A DNA stretch of 64,000 nt from Hymenopus coronatus (GCA_030762935.1 CM060884.1:78479696-78543695); one strand, 5' to 3'. Shown: positions 23,214-34,683, counted from the stretch's first letter. Notes: generated from the letters alone by a model not told the origin. Numbers and translations: made by a program.

Positions 23214-23477
23214 AATGAAAAACTGTGTCACGTCACTAGAAACTGTCGCATGTTAGAACCAACTCATTCAGGCTCAACATTGCACGGCTTCCGACAGTGA
23301 CAGCTCCGGTATCGAAAGAGATTGCCGCCGGCACACGTGTCCACTAATGAAAAACTGTGTCACGTCACTAGAAACTGTCGCATGTTAGAATCAACTCATT
23401 CAGGCTCAACATTGCACGGCTTCCGACAGTGACAGCTCCGGTATCGAAAGAGATTGCCGCCGGCACACGTGTCCACT
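23214..23477. repeat. 132-bp two-copy tandem duplication
   Basis: 23214-23345 and 23346-23477 each start AATGAAAAACTGTGTCACG and include GACAGTGACAGCTCCGGTAT. They differ by one base as read (GAACCAAC versus GAATCAAC). No coding function is evident. Confidence 0.95.
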
Positions 23478-24510
23478 AATGGAGCATCGAATGCCAACAA
23501 TTAGCACGTGACTTAAGAATATGTGACTCTGCTTTGGCATGTGAGTAAAAACAGGAAATGAGATTTTGGAACGTGACAAGTGCGCATGCCTGGAACTGCC
23601 TCTGATGGAGATGAAGCGGTTTCCCCCTCGATAGCCATTCGGTGGCGGTAGAATGACTTACAATAAATCAATTGTCGTTTTTTAAAAATCCTCTTTTCAA
23701 CCACGGGGACTTTTAACCGTTGTTATTTCCAGTGAAATCTCGTTATAGAATAATTGTATTTAATGCAGCAGTTTCTATACCTTCTAGAAACCCAGTAGAG
23801 AAACAAAACAAAAACACGCCGCGCCTAACATTTCCTGTAGCGGTCTCTCACAGCTTCGAGCTTAAAACAGAGTTTTAGTGGTTCTATTCTCCGAGCCGGA
23901 AACAAAACACTGCTGTTATTAACAGAATAAGTTTAATACATTAAGGGCCGATTGTACGAACTCGGAATAAATCTTGGAACAATTATTCTTGGAATACACT
24001 ATTCACGATATAAATGTGGTGACGAGTTCTACGATGCAATGTTATTCCTTAGACATCTATTAGACTGTTTGCAGATTTAAAACTCGCTATGTTGCGAGTC
24101 ATCCATGGCCAGCCTGATACGTGGTTATTGCTTTATTTTACTGAATATTTGCATTGTTTTCAGAGCCAGCTGTTCCCGAATATGTATTATTTCTTATTTT
24201 AATTACTTACGTACTATGAGTGACCACAAGCGTGTTCGGATACTAAATTGGTATACACTTCATAAAAAAACACAAACACATATACTGTGACTTGGTGTGA
24301 TAGGTTGCCGTATCTTGTGCTGATACACGACTTCTTTTCGTTTCTGAGCTCAAAACAGCTAACGTGCTTAACCTTGTTTCAGTAATGTTATTCATTAAAA
24401 TACTTAGTAATCGAATTACATTTTAGCTGTTGCCAACGCCATTATCAATTTAAGATATGCACCAAGATCAAGTACACAAACAATTTCTGTACAGGTATTA
24501 TTAGGCAAGA
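23478..24510. other. Unassigned spacer, possibly unique DNA
   Basis: About 1 kb without a recognisable gene, RNA or repeat. Open frames are at most 63 codons and unlike any family I know. This is one of the few apparently single-copy stretches here. Confidence 0.45.
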
Positions 24511-24996
24511 GAAATATTAGTAGCTATGTTGGTTACTAGGTACATTAAACCGTTCCCAGTACAGCTGGCACTTTCCTAGGTACAACAGCTAGAAATATTA
24601 GTAGCTATGTTGGTTACTAGGTACATTAAACCGTTCCCAGTATAGCTGGCACTTTCCTAGGTACAACAGCTAGAAATATTAGTAGCTATGTTGGTTACTA
24701 GGTACATTAAACCGTTCCCAGTACAGCTGGCGCTTTCCTAGGTACAACAGCTAGAAATATTAGTAGCTATGTTGGTTACTAGGTACATTAAACCGTTCCC
24801 AGTATAGCTGGCACTTTCCTAGGTACAACAGCTAGAAATATTAGTAGCTATGTTGGTTACTAGGTACATTAAACCGTTCCCAGTATAGCTGGCACTTTCC
24901 TAGGTACAACAGCTAGAAATATTAGTAGCTATGTTGGTTACTAGGTACATTAAACCGTTCCCAGTACAGCTGGCACTTTCCTAGGTACAACAGCTA
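24511..24996. repeat. 81-bp tandem array, six copies
   Basis: 486 bp is exactly six units of 81 bp. Each reads GAAATATTAGTAGCTATGTT, GGTTACTAGGTACATTAAAC, CGTTCCCAGTACAGCTGGCA and CTTTCCTAGGTACAACAGCT, then A. Only two positions vary (CAGTACAGC/CAGTATAGC and GGCACTT/GGCGCTT). The element CTAGGTAC occurs twice per unit. The near identity marks a young array. Confidence 0.97.
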
Positions 24997-25862
24997 GGAA
25001 TTGTCAACCAAACCAATAAAACCTGGAATATTATATTTTACGGAAGGTTTTCTCTATTCAACCAAAATTGTTTCTAATGAATTAAATCTACAGCATATAA
25101 TACGAAAAATTATGAATTTATTGTAAAATAATATATTTAGATTTGCGAGCTCTGAAGGCGTCTTGTAATCTGGGCATCTCCTGCCTACTTCACAGAGCTT
25201 GTAGTTTGATACTTGCACATCTGAAAACAGTCGGTAACATGACCAGTAGTGACTATATCGCCCTGGAAGTAACCAGTCCTTTGTATTTCGTCAATAAAAC
25301 ATAACCTCACTCTTACAATGCTAGTAAATTGCTATACCGCACTATTTTATATTTATCTTGGGTAGGATCAAATTTGTTTCCATAAAAATAGAGGTATTTT
25401 GACGATAATATTGTAGGTAGGTTTTACTGTTTTATAAATGTAACTTTATTTTAACTATGTGTTATAACCACCAAGTTAGGTCAGTGTGATATCCTTAATC
25501 TCATTGTAGCAGTGCTCATTTACCGGACTACCCCTAAGACACATTGTATTTACCTATAATATGGTTGGAGCTGGTTAGGGTACAAGCAAATGGCGTACTC
25601 AATAGTTTATTTTCTTGGTTTGACGCCTCATAAATTCTAAGCAGTGTTGAGCAGTTTACAATCTAGAGTACCTAGTGAGTCTTACTGTCCTGTACCGTGG
25701 AGGAGTCGTGCAGACTACATCGCTCGGACTTGGCGGTAAGATCGATGCGCCCCCTTATAACGGTTTGATCTGACTCAATCCTAAAGACGTCTGTGTGGCG
25801 AGCCGACGCCTCATTTGAGCGGAAACACGTGATCGCTCCATGCAACATTGTACTAGAACTTA
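24997..25862. other. Unassigned spacer
   Basis: AT-rich DNA without a recognisable gene. An 80-codon minus-strand frame ends in the following array and is not convincing. Confidence 0.45.
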
Positions 25863-26287
25863 GGTCATTCGAAAAGTCCCTTGTGGTAATGTTCAGGAAG
25901 CCTGGTGTGCCCAAAGGTCATTCGAAAAGTCCCTTGTGGTAATGTTCAGGAAGCCTGGTATGCCCAAAGGTCATTCGAAAAGTCCCTTGTGGTAATAATG
26001 TTCAGGAAGCCTGGTATGCCCAAAGGTCATTCGAAAAGTCCCTTGTGGTAATGTTCAGGAAGCCTGGTATGCCCAAAGGTCATTCGAAAAGTCCCTTGTG
26101 GTAATGTTCAGGAAGCCTGGTATGCCCAAAGGTCATTCGAAAAGTCCCTTGTGGTAATGTTCAGGAAGCCTGGTATGCCCAAAGGTCATTCGAAAAGTCC
26201 CTTGTGGTAATGTTCAGGAAGCCTGGTGTGCCCAAAGGTCATTCGAAAAGTCCCTTGTGGTAATGTTCAGGAAGCCTGGTATGCCCA
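25863..26287. repeat. 53-bp tandem array, eight copies
   Basis: Each unit reads GGTCATTCGAAAAGTCCCTT, GTGGTAATGTTCAGGAAGCC, then TGGTATGCCCAAA. Units are nearly identical. One has an inserted TAA (GTAATAATG near 25993), and two carry GGTGTGCC instead of GGTATGCC. Confidence 0.97.
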
Positions 26288-26932
26288 CTCAGATCCTGTC
26301 ACCAATGGATCTTAGCAATGTCTGTTAACTCAGAAAATATAAAATATGAAACCAAAAGAATTTAGAAGTGTGGAATAATATACTTCAAAGTATTGTAAAA
26401 TAAAAATGGTCCTCCTACATATACATGCTATAATATGTCCTTAAAAACGGAATAACGGATTATGCATGTTTATTCCCTTGATAGTCTTTATTCCGCTGTC
26501 AATGGAATAACGTTGGTACAACTGACCCTTACTGATCTTATTGGGTTTGGGACATGACAACACAACATCTAGTATGCTCTACGTTGTTTACAAGCGAGCG
26601 GAGAGGGGAAAGACACAAGTATCCGGACTCAGAAATAAGTATAAAATTCTGTTGTCAACACAACAATAATCAACATAATAAACAAAATAATAATAATATG
26701 TATTGTAGCACATGAACTAATGAGCGAACAACTAACGCATTACAATATATTTTCTGAATCTATCAAAATCTAAACCTGTGCCATTGGACTTGAGTCTACT
26801 GATCGCCTTTTTGTTGTTGTTGAGAGGATGAACAGAAGAGCTGCAGGAGGCGATCTCTGTGTGCACCGTATTTTTCCGGCTTAAGTGCAACCAAATCGCA
26901 ACCATGCACTAAGTTTAAGTATTACTTTCTCT
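26288..26932. other. Unassigned spacer
   Basis: Contains an ATAATAATAATATG stretch near 26690 and a TTTTTGTTGTTGTTG stretch near 26810. No gene is seen. Confidence 0.45.
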
Positions 26933-27530
26933 AGCCCGTATATACAATGTACAGAGTGTACCGAGATTTCACCGGAAATATATGCTTTTAGGTCCCCTGT
27001 GTCCGAAAAGGCATGTGTGTGTCTGCATGTCTGTGTGCCTGTGGACAACATAGCTTAAAATCAAAAAGTCGGTTAAATACCAAACTAGGCATTTATCTTC
27101 AAGGATATATTTAGTGTCTTCAAGGATGTAATACGAGGATTTTTAAGGAAATTTCCCCACCCTATACTGCCTTTTACAAGAAACGCTTTTAAAAATATTG
27201 AATATCCTAAAATATCGTATATTAAAGATATTCACATCACAAATAAAATGTATATCTTGATTTTTCTGGGAATGAAGACCTCTTTCTTGTGGATGAGTTT
27301 TGCACAAACTGTAAGAGATACACAAACACTTGCTCCACAAAAATGTAGATCTGTTAATATACATAGCTCATGTAATATCTGTTTTTGTTGATATTCCTTG
27401 TTACTCTCAAGCAAGACAAACCTCAATTGTTTCTCACTTTGACTGTGTCTAGCCTAATGTGTTCCCTTATTTCTCTTCTACTTATAAGGAAGACTAAGTT
27501 TTCTAATGTTTATCTTGACTAGCTAAAAGA
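26933..27530 (+). mobile_element. FamA dispersed element, copy N (degraded)
   Basis: Starts ACTTTCTCTAGCCCG with a shortened 5' palindrome. 'ACCGAGATTTCACCGGAAAT', the GCATGTGTGTGTCTGC tract, AAATACCAAACTAGGCATTT and GAAGACCTCTTTCTTGTGG follow. The element ends near GGAACACACGAGG-like sequence at 27570. Internal deletions shorten it. Confidence 0.7.
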
Positions 27531-27846
27531 GTAATGTTTTGTAATGTATGTGGAACAGCTGTATGTCAGTGGAACACACGAGGTCCTGGTGGTGTGTTGT
27601 ACTGGTTCACGTCATACTGTAACACTCTGCAATGTTCGCTTGAGGTGCATACTGTCCTGCTGTACACCAAAAATAGTCAAGTTGCCCAAGTGTCAGCTTT
27701 TAAAAGCTTTTTGATATATTAGTGGAATACGTCCGGGCTCGATTAAGCCACAGATACACGACTGACTGCTGGGTTTGATGATCGTCTACCTCTACCGTCC
27801 GTACGTCGGCGTGATGTCGGCAGTCCCAGGTTCGGAACCGAAAACG

Positions 27847-27878
<32 letters not shown>

Positions 27879-28125
27879 TGTTGTTAATTTAAATGCTTTT
27901 TCACACAAGCCGTTATTTCTAAGAAGTTCATAGTTTTACACAGAATGAAAAATTCAATGAGTTGAGAAATTTAATGCCGTGCTAATTATTATTTCAAGTC
28001 AAGGTGCAGTTAGTTATATATAAGTTGAATATATTTTATTTATATTATGGATTGTTATTGAACATATAATTTGAAGGTGGGTTTAAGTTTAATTGTATGA
28101 AGATTGATAAAATGGTTATAGCTGT
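27531..28125. other. Spacer with (TTA)n tract
   Basis: A (TTA)n run of about ten lies at 27849-27877, preceded by TCCCAGGTTCGGAACC near 27826, which is weakly B-box-like. A degenerate SINE with a TTA tail is possible but not established. The rest is AT-rich and unassigned. Confidence 0.4.
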
Positions 28126-28304
28126 GCATGTTGGCTCACTGGTTAGAGCAACCGGCTGTAGGTAGTTGCAGTTCCAACAGAAATGTCTGAGATAGAGTTG
28201 GCGCTGCTAGCTCCACGTGGGTCGAGTGTTACCAGAGGCAAGCCTTCTGTGACGGTGGTCATCAATCAATTCTGCAATTTTTACAACTTCGGCCGAGCTC
28301 TAGT
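28126..28304 (+). mobile_element. Possible tRNA-derived SINE head
   Basis: TTGGCTCACTGGTTAGAGCA at about 28129-28148 closely matches a tRNA D-arm / polymerase III A box (TGGCNNAGTGG class). A convincing B box is not visible at the expected distance (only GCAGTTCCAAC), so I call a degenerate SINE rather than a tRNA gene. Its 3' side runs directly into the 28-bp array. Confidence 0.45.
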
Positions 28305-29065
28305 CCCTTGGCTTCCACTTTAACTTGCTCTACCCTTGGCTTACACTTTAACTTGCTCTACCCTTGGCTTACACTTTAACTTGCTCTACCCTTGGCTTAC
28401 ACTTTAACTTGCTCTACCCTTGGCTTACACTTTAACTTGCTCTACCCTTGGCTTACACTTTAACTTGCTCTACCCTTGGCTTACACTTTAACTTGCTCTA
28501 ACCTTGGCTTACACTTTAACTTGCTCTACCCTCGGCTTACACTTTAACTTGCTGTACCCTTGGCTTACACTTTAACTTGCTCTACCCTTGGCTTACACTT
28601 TAACTTGCTCTAACCTTGGCTTACACTTTAACTTGCTGTACCCTTGGCTTACACTTTAACTTGCTCTACCCTTGGCTTACACTTTAACTTGCTCTAACCT
28701 TGGCTTACACTTTAACTTGCTCTACCCTTGGCTTACACTTTAACTTGCTCTACCCTTGGCTTACACTTTAACTTGCTCTACCCTTGGCTTACACTTTAAC
28801 TTGCTCTACCCTTGGCTTACACTTTAACTTGCTCTACCCTTGGCTTACACTTTAACTTGCTCTACCCTTGGCTTACACTTTAACTTGCTCTACCCTTGGC
28901 TTCCACTTTAACTTGCTCTACCCTTGGCTTACACTTTAACTTGCTCTACCCTTGGCTTACACTTTAACTTGCTCTACCCTTGGCTTACACTTTAACTTGC
29001 TGTACCCTTGGCTTACACTTTAACTTGCTCTACCCTTGGCTTACACTTTGACTTGCTCTACCCTT
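28305..29065. repeat. 28-bp tandem array, about 27 copies
   Basis: The unit is CCCTTGGCTTACACTTTAAC followed by TTGCTCTA. Variants are sparse (AACCTTGG, CTGTACCC, TTCCACTT, one CCCTCGG). The first unit is continuous with the preceding SINE-like sequence, which suggests that its tail seeded the array. Confidence 0.97.
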
Positions 29066-30240
29066 AATGCTAATATTCCAGATGTTGAACTGCTGCACTG
29101 AAATATCCAGAGATTGCCTGACGAATTAAAGGAACAACATTTACTCTCTAGAACATTAAACACACATTACTAGTAAAAACAGTATCCATATCAAATTTTA
29201 TTCAATATGCCTTTTTATTCTGGATATACTAATTTATTCAGTTTAACTAGCTAAATTCAAAATAAATCTTTATTCGATGGACACCTAGCTAAATGCACTA
29301 TTTTTAAATTCATTCACTAATATATCTGTTAGAAATTGTCTGTTTTAACGTTGCCTAAAGTAGATAGACATTTTTAAAACAAGAAAATACAAAGTAGAAC
29401 AAACTACAAATGTACTTATAATTATATTATATGAATATTATCAAAATCCCAACTTCACGTTTTATTACAAATAATCCGCATTGCTCTAGATGTAGTTTTG
29501 TGGGATAAGATCGATTTTGAATATGGGAACATAACAGAAAATTTGAACCAGACAAAAATGGTTCTAAGGCTTGATATAGAGAGGTATTTAACATTCCATG
29601 GTACACTTTTTGCACCAAAAACCGAAAAATGGACCATTTAGAGCAGACCAAGCGCTAATGTACCACGTGATGATGTTAGTGTTAAAAACGCCCAACAGGA
29701 GCAGATGAGCCCTGTTGTACAACGCCCTCTTTATTCAAATCCTGCAAGCAGGAGATTGGAATATTAGATATGCAAACACACAGCGCCACTGGCTATAGAA
29801 TGTAACTGGATTTACCTTCATGTCATTCCTTCTTCTGGATGAACTTCTTCTTCTTCTCCTGCTCGCTAAGTATAACGTGACGTGAATTTCCAATGCATAG
29901 AAATTTTCTTGTTCTTGACGTTACAAACTTTTATAGCCTGTTATCGCACATGGAATCGATGGCAGAATAAAGTGTCCTTTCTCTTGCCAACTCTACTTTT
30001 CCAGGTCGCTACAGCAACATTCACATGTTCCTTTGCACATTTACTGTTTTCTAGCGCACTGTTTTATAAAATAGCTATCAATGATGCAACTGGTAAAATG
30101 ATGTTTTATATTGTGAGCAGCAAGCTTGCGAAGAATATCGTAAAACAATTCTATATGTAGTCAACCCCCGATAGGCTAGGAATAAAGACAAGTTCACAGA
30201 AAACAATTATTTTATTACTAAAAGTTTTGTACACTTATGG
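29066..30240. other. Unassigned spacer
   Basis: About 1.2 kb, AT-rich, without a recognisable gene. A 92-codon plus-strand frame at 29882-30160 is hydrophobic at its start but matches no family I know. The last ~60 bases (around TTTTGTACACTTATGG) are probably the 3' non-coding end of the adjacent mariner remnant. Confidence 0.4.
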
Positions 30241-30513
30241 TTACTTTTCAACATAATCACCGAAAAGATTGAGACATTTATCGTACCTGTGCACAAGCTT
30301 TGCAATACCCGCTTCAAAAAATGTTGCCGCCAATGATTTCAAATGAGCACTGACGTTGTTTTGAAGATCTTGGTTGGTTTGAAAGTGCTGCCCTCCTAGC
30401 CACATCTTCAGTTCAGGAAAAAGGGGAATGTCGCTAGGTGCCAGGTCAGGACTGTACGGCAGATGATCGAAAATGTCCCATTGAAATTGTTCAAGGAGCC
30501 GATGAGTTGTCAT
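30241..30513 (-). pseudogene. Mariner transposase C-terminal remnant, third copy
   Basis: An uninterrupted 90-codon frame with the mariner C-terminus: LPYSPDLAPSDIPLFPELK (third catalytic Asp in SPD), then MWLGGQHF, FEAGIAKLVHRYDKCL and the family's terminal GDYVEK followed directly by a stop. The canonical His-Pro-Pro before Tyr is His-Leu-Pro. Everything N-terminal of about 90 residues, including the first two catalytic Asp residues, is missing. It is therefore a truncated relic. Its sequence differs from both other mariner copies. Confidence 0.93.
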
Positions 30514-30599
30514 GGATCAACACAATTCCTCAAGTCAGCATTCCTCTTCGTTTGTTTTGAATGAACTAAAGAGATGTAAAACGTAGTATGGCATTCCGT
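30514..30599. other. Short spacer
   Basis: Sequence at the broken N-terminal side of the mariner remnant; nothing is recognised in it. Confidence 0.4.
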
Positions 30600-30895
30600 T
30601 AGAGAAAAGTTTATGTTTTAAGGAATATCCTGGAAATAATGTCGTATTTTAACGAGATGTTCATCTTTTGTGTAAAGTTCTGTACATCTCTTGCCAGTTG
30701 TACAAAGTTCAGATTCTATTTTCATTAATTCCAAAACTAAACTTTTCCTTTGTCAGATGTTAAACACGCGGTACTTTAATCAATGATGTTAGAGAGATTC
30801 TTCACCATGCCAACATTTCCATGTAAGGGAAGATACTCAACATTTAGTATTTTTGGTGTCCCCCACTCGCACACACAGAGCCCTTTTTGTTCAAA
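30600..30895 (-). mobile_element. FamA dispersed element, copy O (fragment)
   Basis: Minus-strand internal part: AAGGAATATCCTGGAAATAA, GTATTTTAACGAGATG, ACATCTCTTGCCAGTTGTAC, a shortened central region, and CGCACACACAGAGCCCTTTT. Both ends are missing. Confidence 0.6.
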
Positions 30896-31221
30896 TGTAG
30901 TACTTAAAAATATCAAAAATACATACTAATTAATAAAACATAATTATGGAAAGTAATTAAATATTTTTAAAAGAAGTATATTTAATTTTAAACTAGTTAA
31001 ATATTAAAATAATACTTGTTAATGATGGCAGTTCTTTAAAAATAAATATTACTGGTAATATATTATTATAGATAATTTTAATAAGTATTGTATTTTAGAC
31101 TGATATTTTAAATTATGTAAATTAAAATAAATACACAAACATAGTTTGATACTTTAAGAAGTTAAATTAATGAACATGCTTTATAATGTACAGGCTTAAG
31201 CTTTCACGGCCGGCGTTATCA
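30896..31221. other. AT-rich spacer
   Basis: Very AT-rich sequence with many TTAAAATA/TTAATAA words; no feature is seen. Confidence 0.5.
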
Positions 31222-31344
31222 ATCTTATTATCTAAGTTTGTCTTGCATGGACTCTCACCCTGAAGATGCCGAACGCAGCTTTCGGCGAAACGTCGGTTAT
31301 ACCAACCACTGGACCACAAGCCCGGCAAACTTAGATAATAAGAT
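31222..31344. mobile_element. Penelope-like element terminus motif within 19-bp inverted repeat
   Basis: 31222-31240 and 31326-31344 are perfect 19-bp inverted repeats (ATCTTATTATCTAAGTTTG and its complement). Between them lies CCTGAAGATGCCGAACGC, then AGCTTTCGGCGAAACGTCGG. GCCGAA pairs with TTCGGC and is followed by GAAACGTC. The CTGANGA...GAAAC arrangement is typical of short repeats at Penelope-like element termini, some of which are hammerhead ribozymes. Here one extra base separates the core from the stem, so catalysis is uncertain. No reverse transcriptase is present. Confidence 0.45.
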
Positions 31345-31444
31345 GTTTTATAATATTCATTAATTTTATGAAACGTCTCCAGGCAACCATCAGCAGGCGA
31401 ACAATTGTAAACAGTTTATTTTCATTTAAGAGTTGTGTGTATAT

Positions 31445-31848
31445 ACCTTCTCTATCAGATGTGTACATAGAGCAGGTAGTGTATTCCACCCAGTATTCGA
31501 ACATTTTCAGGGTAATCCCTAGGGGACAGTTTTCCAAAGTTTTTGATTTTCTCAAAAGTGGACGAACGATTTATGTCGTATAAACTTTTTTCCAGAGTAA
31601 ACATTTTCTTGTTATTGTTTCAACTTTAAACTTTTTTCGAGTGGGAAATCAAAGGAGTTTCATTCCTTTCTTTCTTCTCCCAAAATGCATAAAAAACCGA
31701 AACAAAACGAACAAACACAAAAAGAAGCGAATTTTAATAGCTACACTTAGCGATGAGCTTTTAAAAATGTGACTACCTATCGCTTTAGCCTAGTTTATTC
31801 CATTATTTGTGTTCTACTTACAAGGAAGCGAATAAAAACACAGTTTGT
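31445..31848 (+). mobile_element. FamA dispersed element, copy P (degraded)
   Basis: Plus-strand remnants in family order: CTTCTCTATCAGATGTGTAC, GTATTCCACCCAGTATTCG, TTTTGATTTTCTCAAAAGTG, ACCTATCGCTTTAGCCTAG, and TTCTACTTACAAGGAAGCGA. The 3' end is replaced by the 42-bp minisatellite. Confidence 0.65.
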
Positions 31849-31859
31849 GTCCGGAAGAG

Positions 31860-34338
31860 CTGGAGAACATACATACGTGCTGGAGAAGATAACCTGACCG
31901 ACTGGAGAAGATACATATGTGCTGGAGAAGATAACATGACCGACTGGAGAAGATACATACGTGCTGGAGAAGATAACATGACCGACTGGAGCACATACAT
32001 ACGTGCTGGAGAAGATAACATGACCGACTGGAGAACATACATACGTGCTGGAGAAGATAACATGACCGACTGGAGCACATACATACGTGCTGGAGAAGAT
32101 AACCTGACCGACTGGAGCACATACATACGTGCTGGAGAAGATAACATGACCGACTGGAGCACATACATACGTGCTGGAGAAGATAACATGACCGACTGGA
32201 GCACATACATACGTGCTGGAGAAGATAACATGACCGACTGGAGAAGATACATACGTGCTGGAGAAGATAACATGACCGACTGGAGAAGATACATACGTGC
32301 TGGAGAAGATAACATGACCGACTGGAGAAGATACATACGTGCTGGAGAAGATAACCTGACCGACTGGAGCACATACATTCGTGCTGGAGAAGATAACCTG
32401 ACCGACTGGAGCACATACATACGTGCTGGAGAAGATAACCTGACCGACTGGAGCACATACATACGTGCTGGAGAAGATAACCTGACCGACTGGAGCACAT
32501 ACATTCGTGCTGGAGAAGATAACATGACCGACTGGAGCACATACATACGTGCTGGAGAAGATAACATGACCGACTGGAGCACATACATTCGTGCTGGAGA
32601 AGATAACATGACCGACTGGAGCACATACATACGTGCTGGAGAAGATAACATGACCGACTGGAGAAGATACATACGTGCTGGAGAAGATAACATGACCGAC
32701 TGGAGAAGATACATACGTGCTGGAGAAGATAACATGACCGACTGGAGCACATACATACGTGCTGGAGAAGATAACATGACCGACTGGAGAAGATACATAC
32801 GTGCTGGAGAAGATAACATGACCGACTGGAGCACATACATACGTGCTGGAGAAGATAACATGACCGACTGGAGAAGATACATACGTGCTGGAGAAGATAA
32901 CATGACCGACTGGAGAAGATACATACGTGCTGGAGAAGATAACATGACCGACTGGAGAAGATACATACGTGCTGGAGAAGATAACCTGACCGACTGGAGC
33001 ACATACATACGTGCTGGAGAAGATAACCTGACCGACTGGAGCACATACATACGTGCTGGAGAAGATAACCTGACCGACTGGAGCACATACATACGTGCTG
33101 GAGAAGATAACATGACCGACTGGAGCACATACATTCGTGCTGGAGAAGATAACATGACCGACTGGAGCACATACATACGTGCTGGAGAAGATAACATGAC
33201 CGACTGGAGCACATACATACGTGCTGGAGAAGATAACCTGACCGACTGGAGCACATACATACGTGCTGGAGAAGATAACATGACTGACTGGAGCACATAC
33301 ATTCGTGCTGGAGAAGATAACATGCCCGACTGGAGAAGATACATACGTGCTGGAGAAGATAACCTGACCGACTGGAGCACATACATTCGTGCTGGAGAAG
33401 ATAACCTGACCGACTGGAGCACATACATACGTGCTGGAGAAGATAACATGACCGACTGGAGCACATACATACGTGCTGGAGAAGATAACCTGACCGACTG
33501 GAGCACATACATACGTGCTGGAGAAGATAACCTGACCGACTGGAGCACATACATACGTGCTGGAGAAGATAACATGACCGACTGGAGCACATACATTCGT
33601 GCTGGAGAAGATAACCTGACCGACTGGAGCACATACATACGTGCTGGAGAAGATAACATGACCGACTGGAGCACATACATACGTGCTGGAGAAGATAACC
33701 TGACCGACTGGAGCACATACATACGTGCTGGAGAAGATAACATGACCGACTGGAGCACATACATTCGTGCTGGAGAAGAATACCTGACCGACTGGAGCAC
33801 ATACATACGTGCTGGAGAAGATAACATGACCGACTGGAGCACATACATACGTGCTGGAGAAGATAACCTGACCGACTGGAGCACATACATTCGTGCTGGA
33901 GAAGATAACCTGACCGACTGGAGCACATACATTCGTGCTGGAGAAGATAACATGACCGACTGGAGCACATACATACGTGCTGGAGAAGATAACATGACCG
34001 ACTGGAGAAGATACATACGTGCTGGAGAAGATAACATGACCGACTGGAGCACATACATTCGTGCTGGAGAAGATAACCTGACCGACTGGAGCACATACAT
34101 ACGTGCTGGAGAAGATAACATGACCGACTGGAGCACATACATACGTGCTGGAGAAGATAACATGACCGACTGGAGAAGATACATACGTGCTGGAGAAGAT
34201 AACATGACCGACTGGAGCACATACATTCGTGCTGGAGAAGATAACCTGACCGACTGGAGCACATACATACGTGCTGGAGAAGATAACATGACCGACTGGA
34301 GCACATACATACGTGCTGGAGAAGATAACCTGACCGAC
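31860..34338. repeat. 42-bp minisatellite, 59 copies
   Basis: The unit is CTGGAGCACATACATACGTG followed by CTGGAGAAGATAACATGACC, then GA. It varies at four main places: CAC/AGA, ATA/ATT, AACATG/AACCTG and one GAAGAATAC. 2,479 bp divided by 42 gives 59 units. The period is divisible by three, so an 857-codon frame on the plus strand and two 830-codon frames on the minus strand are all open. None has a signal, a domain or an independent flanking exon, so I do not call a gene. The sequence of variants along the array is shuffled. Confidence 0.97.
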
Positions 34339-34683
34339 GGGGATCGAATGCAGGTTGTTTTGCTAGGAAGTGAACTGTGACGTCACACTCTCATATATTA
34401 ATGACTGTGATGATGAACTGAACGTACTTCTAGTTGTTTGTGGACTGATACATTGCGTCATAAATTACTCGCTCATTGATGGAGCGAGCGACATAGAGGG
34501 TATAGCGCTCTCATGGCTTGGGTACCAGAACATGTTAACTAAACCTTCAAATGGCTAAGGACAAATAAATCTGACGTCACACCTTCACACGGCTTTCTCA
34601 ACGCAGTAGAAAGAAAAAGTGCTCTGCCAACCCGTTAAGATGAACGCTTATTTTACTTTTTATATCACATACAATATACAAAA
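34339..34683. other. Unassigned spacer
   Basis: No recognised feature. GTGACGTCACAC near 34377 contains the palindrome TGACGTCA, which could be a chance CRE-like site. Confidence 0.4.

Noticed and set aside
28126..28200. A functional tRNA gene at the A-box-like sequence
   Set aside because: There is no acceptable B box at tRNA distance and no acceptor-stem pairing that I could see; a SINE head fits better.
31807..34380. 857-codon plus-strand open frame with a 14-residue repeat, and two 830-codon minus-strand frames
   Set aside because: All are open because the 42-bp period is divisible by three and the unit happens to lack stops in those frames. There is no signal peptide, non-repeat domain or conserved start context, and the plus frame starts inside a degraded FamA copy.
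34370..34390. CRE-like TGACGTCA as a promoter element
   Set aside because: A single 8-mer without a nearby gene or other promoter motif is expected by chance.
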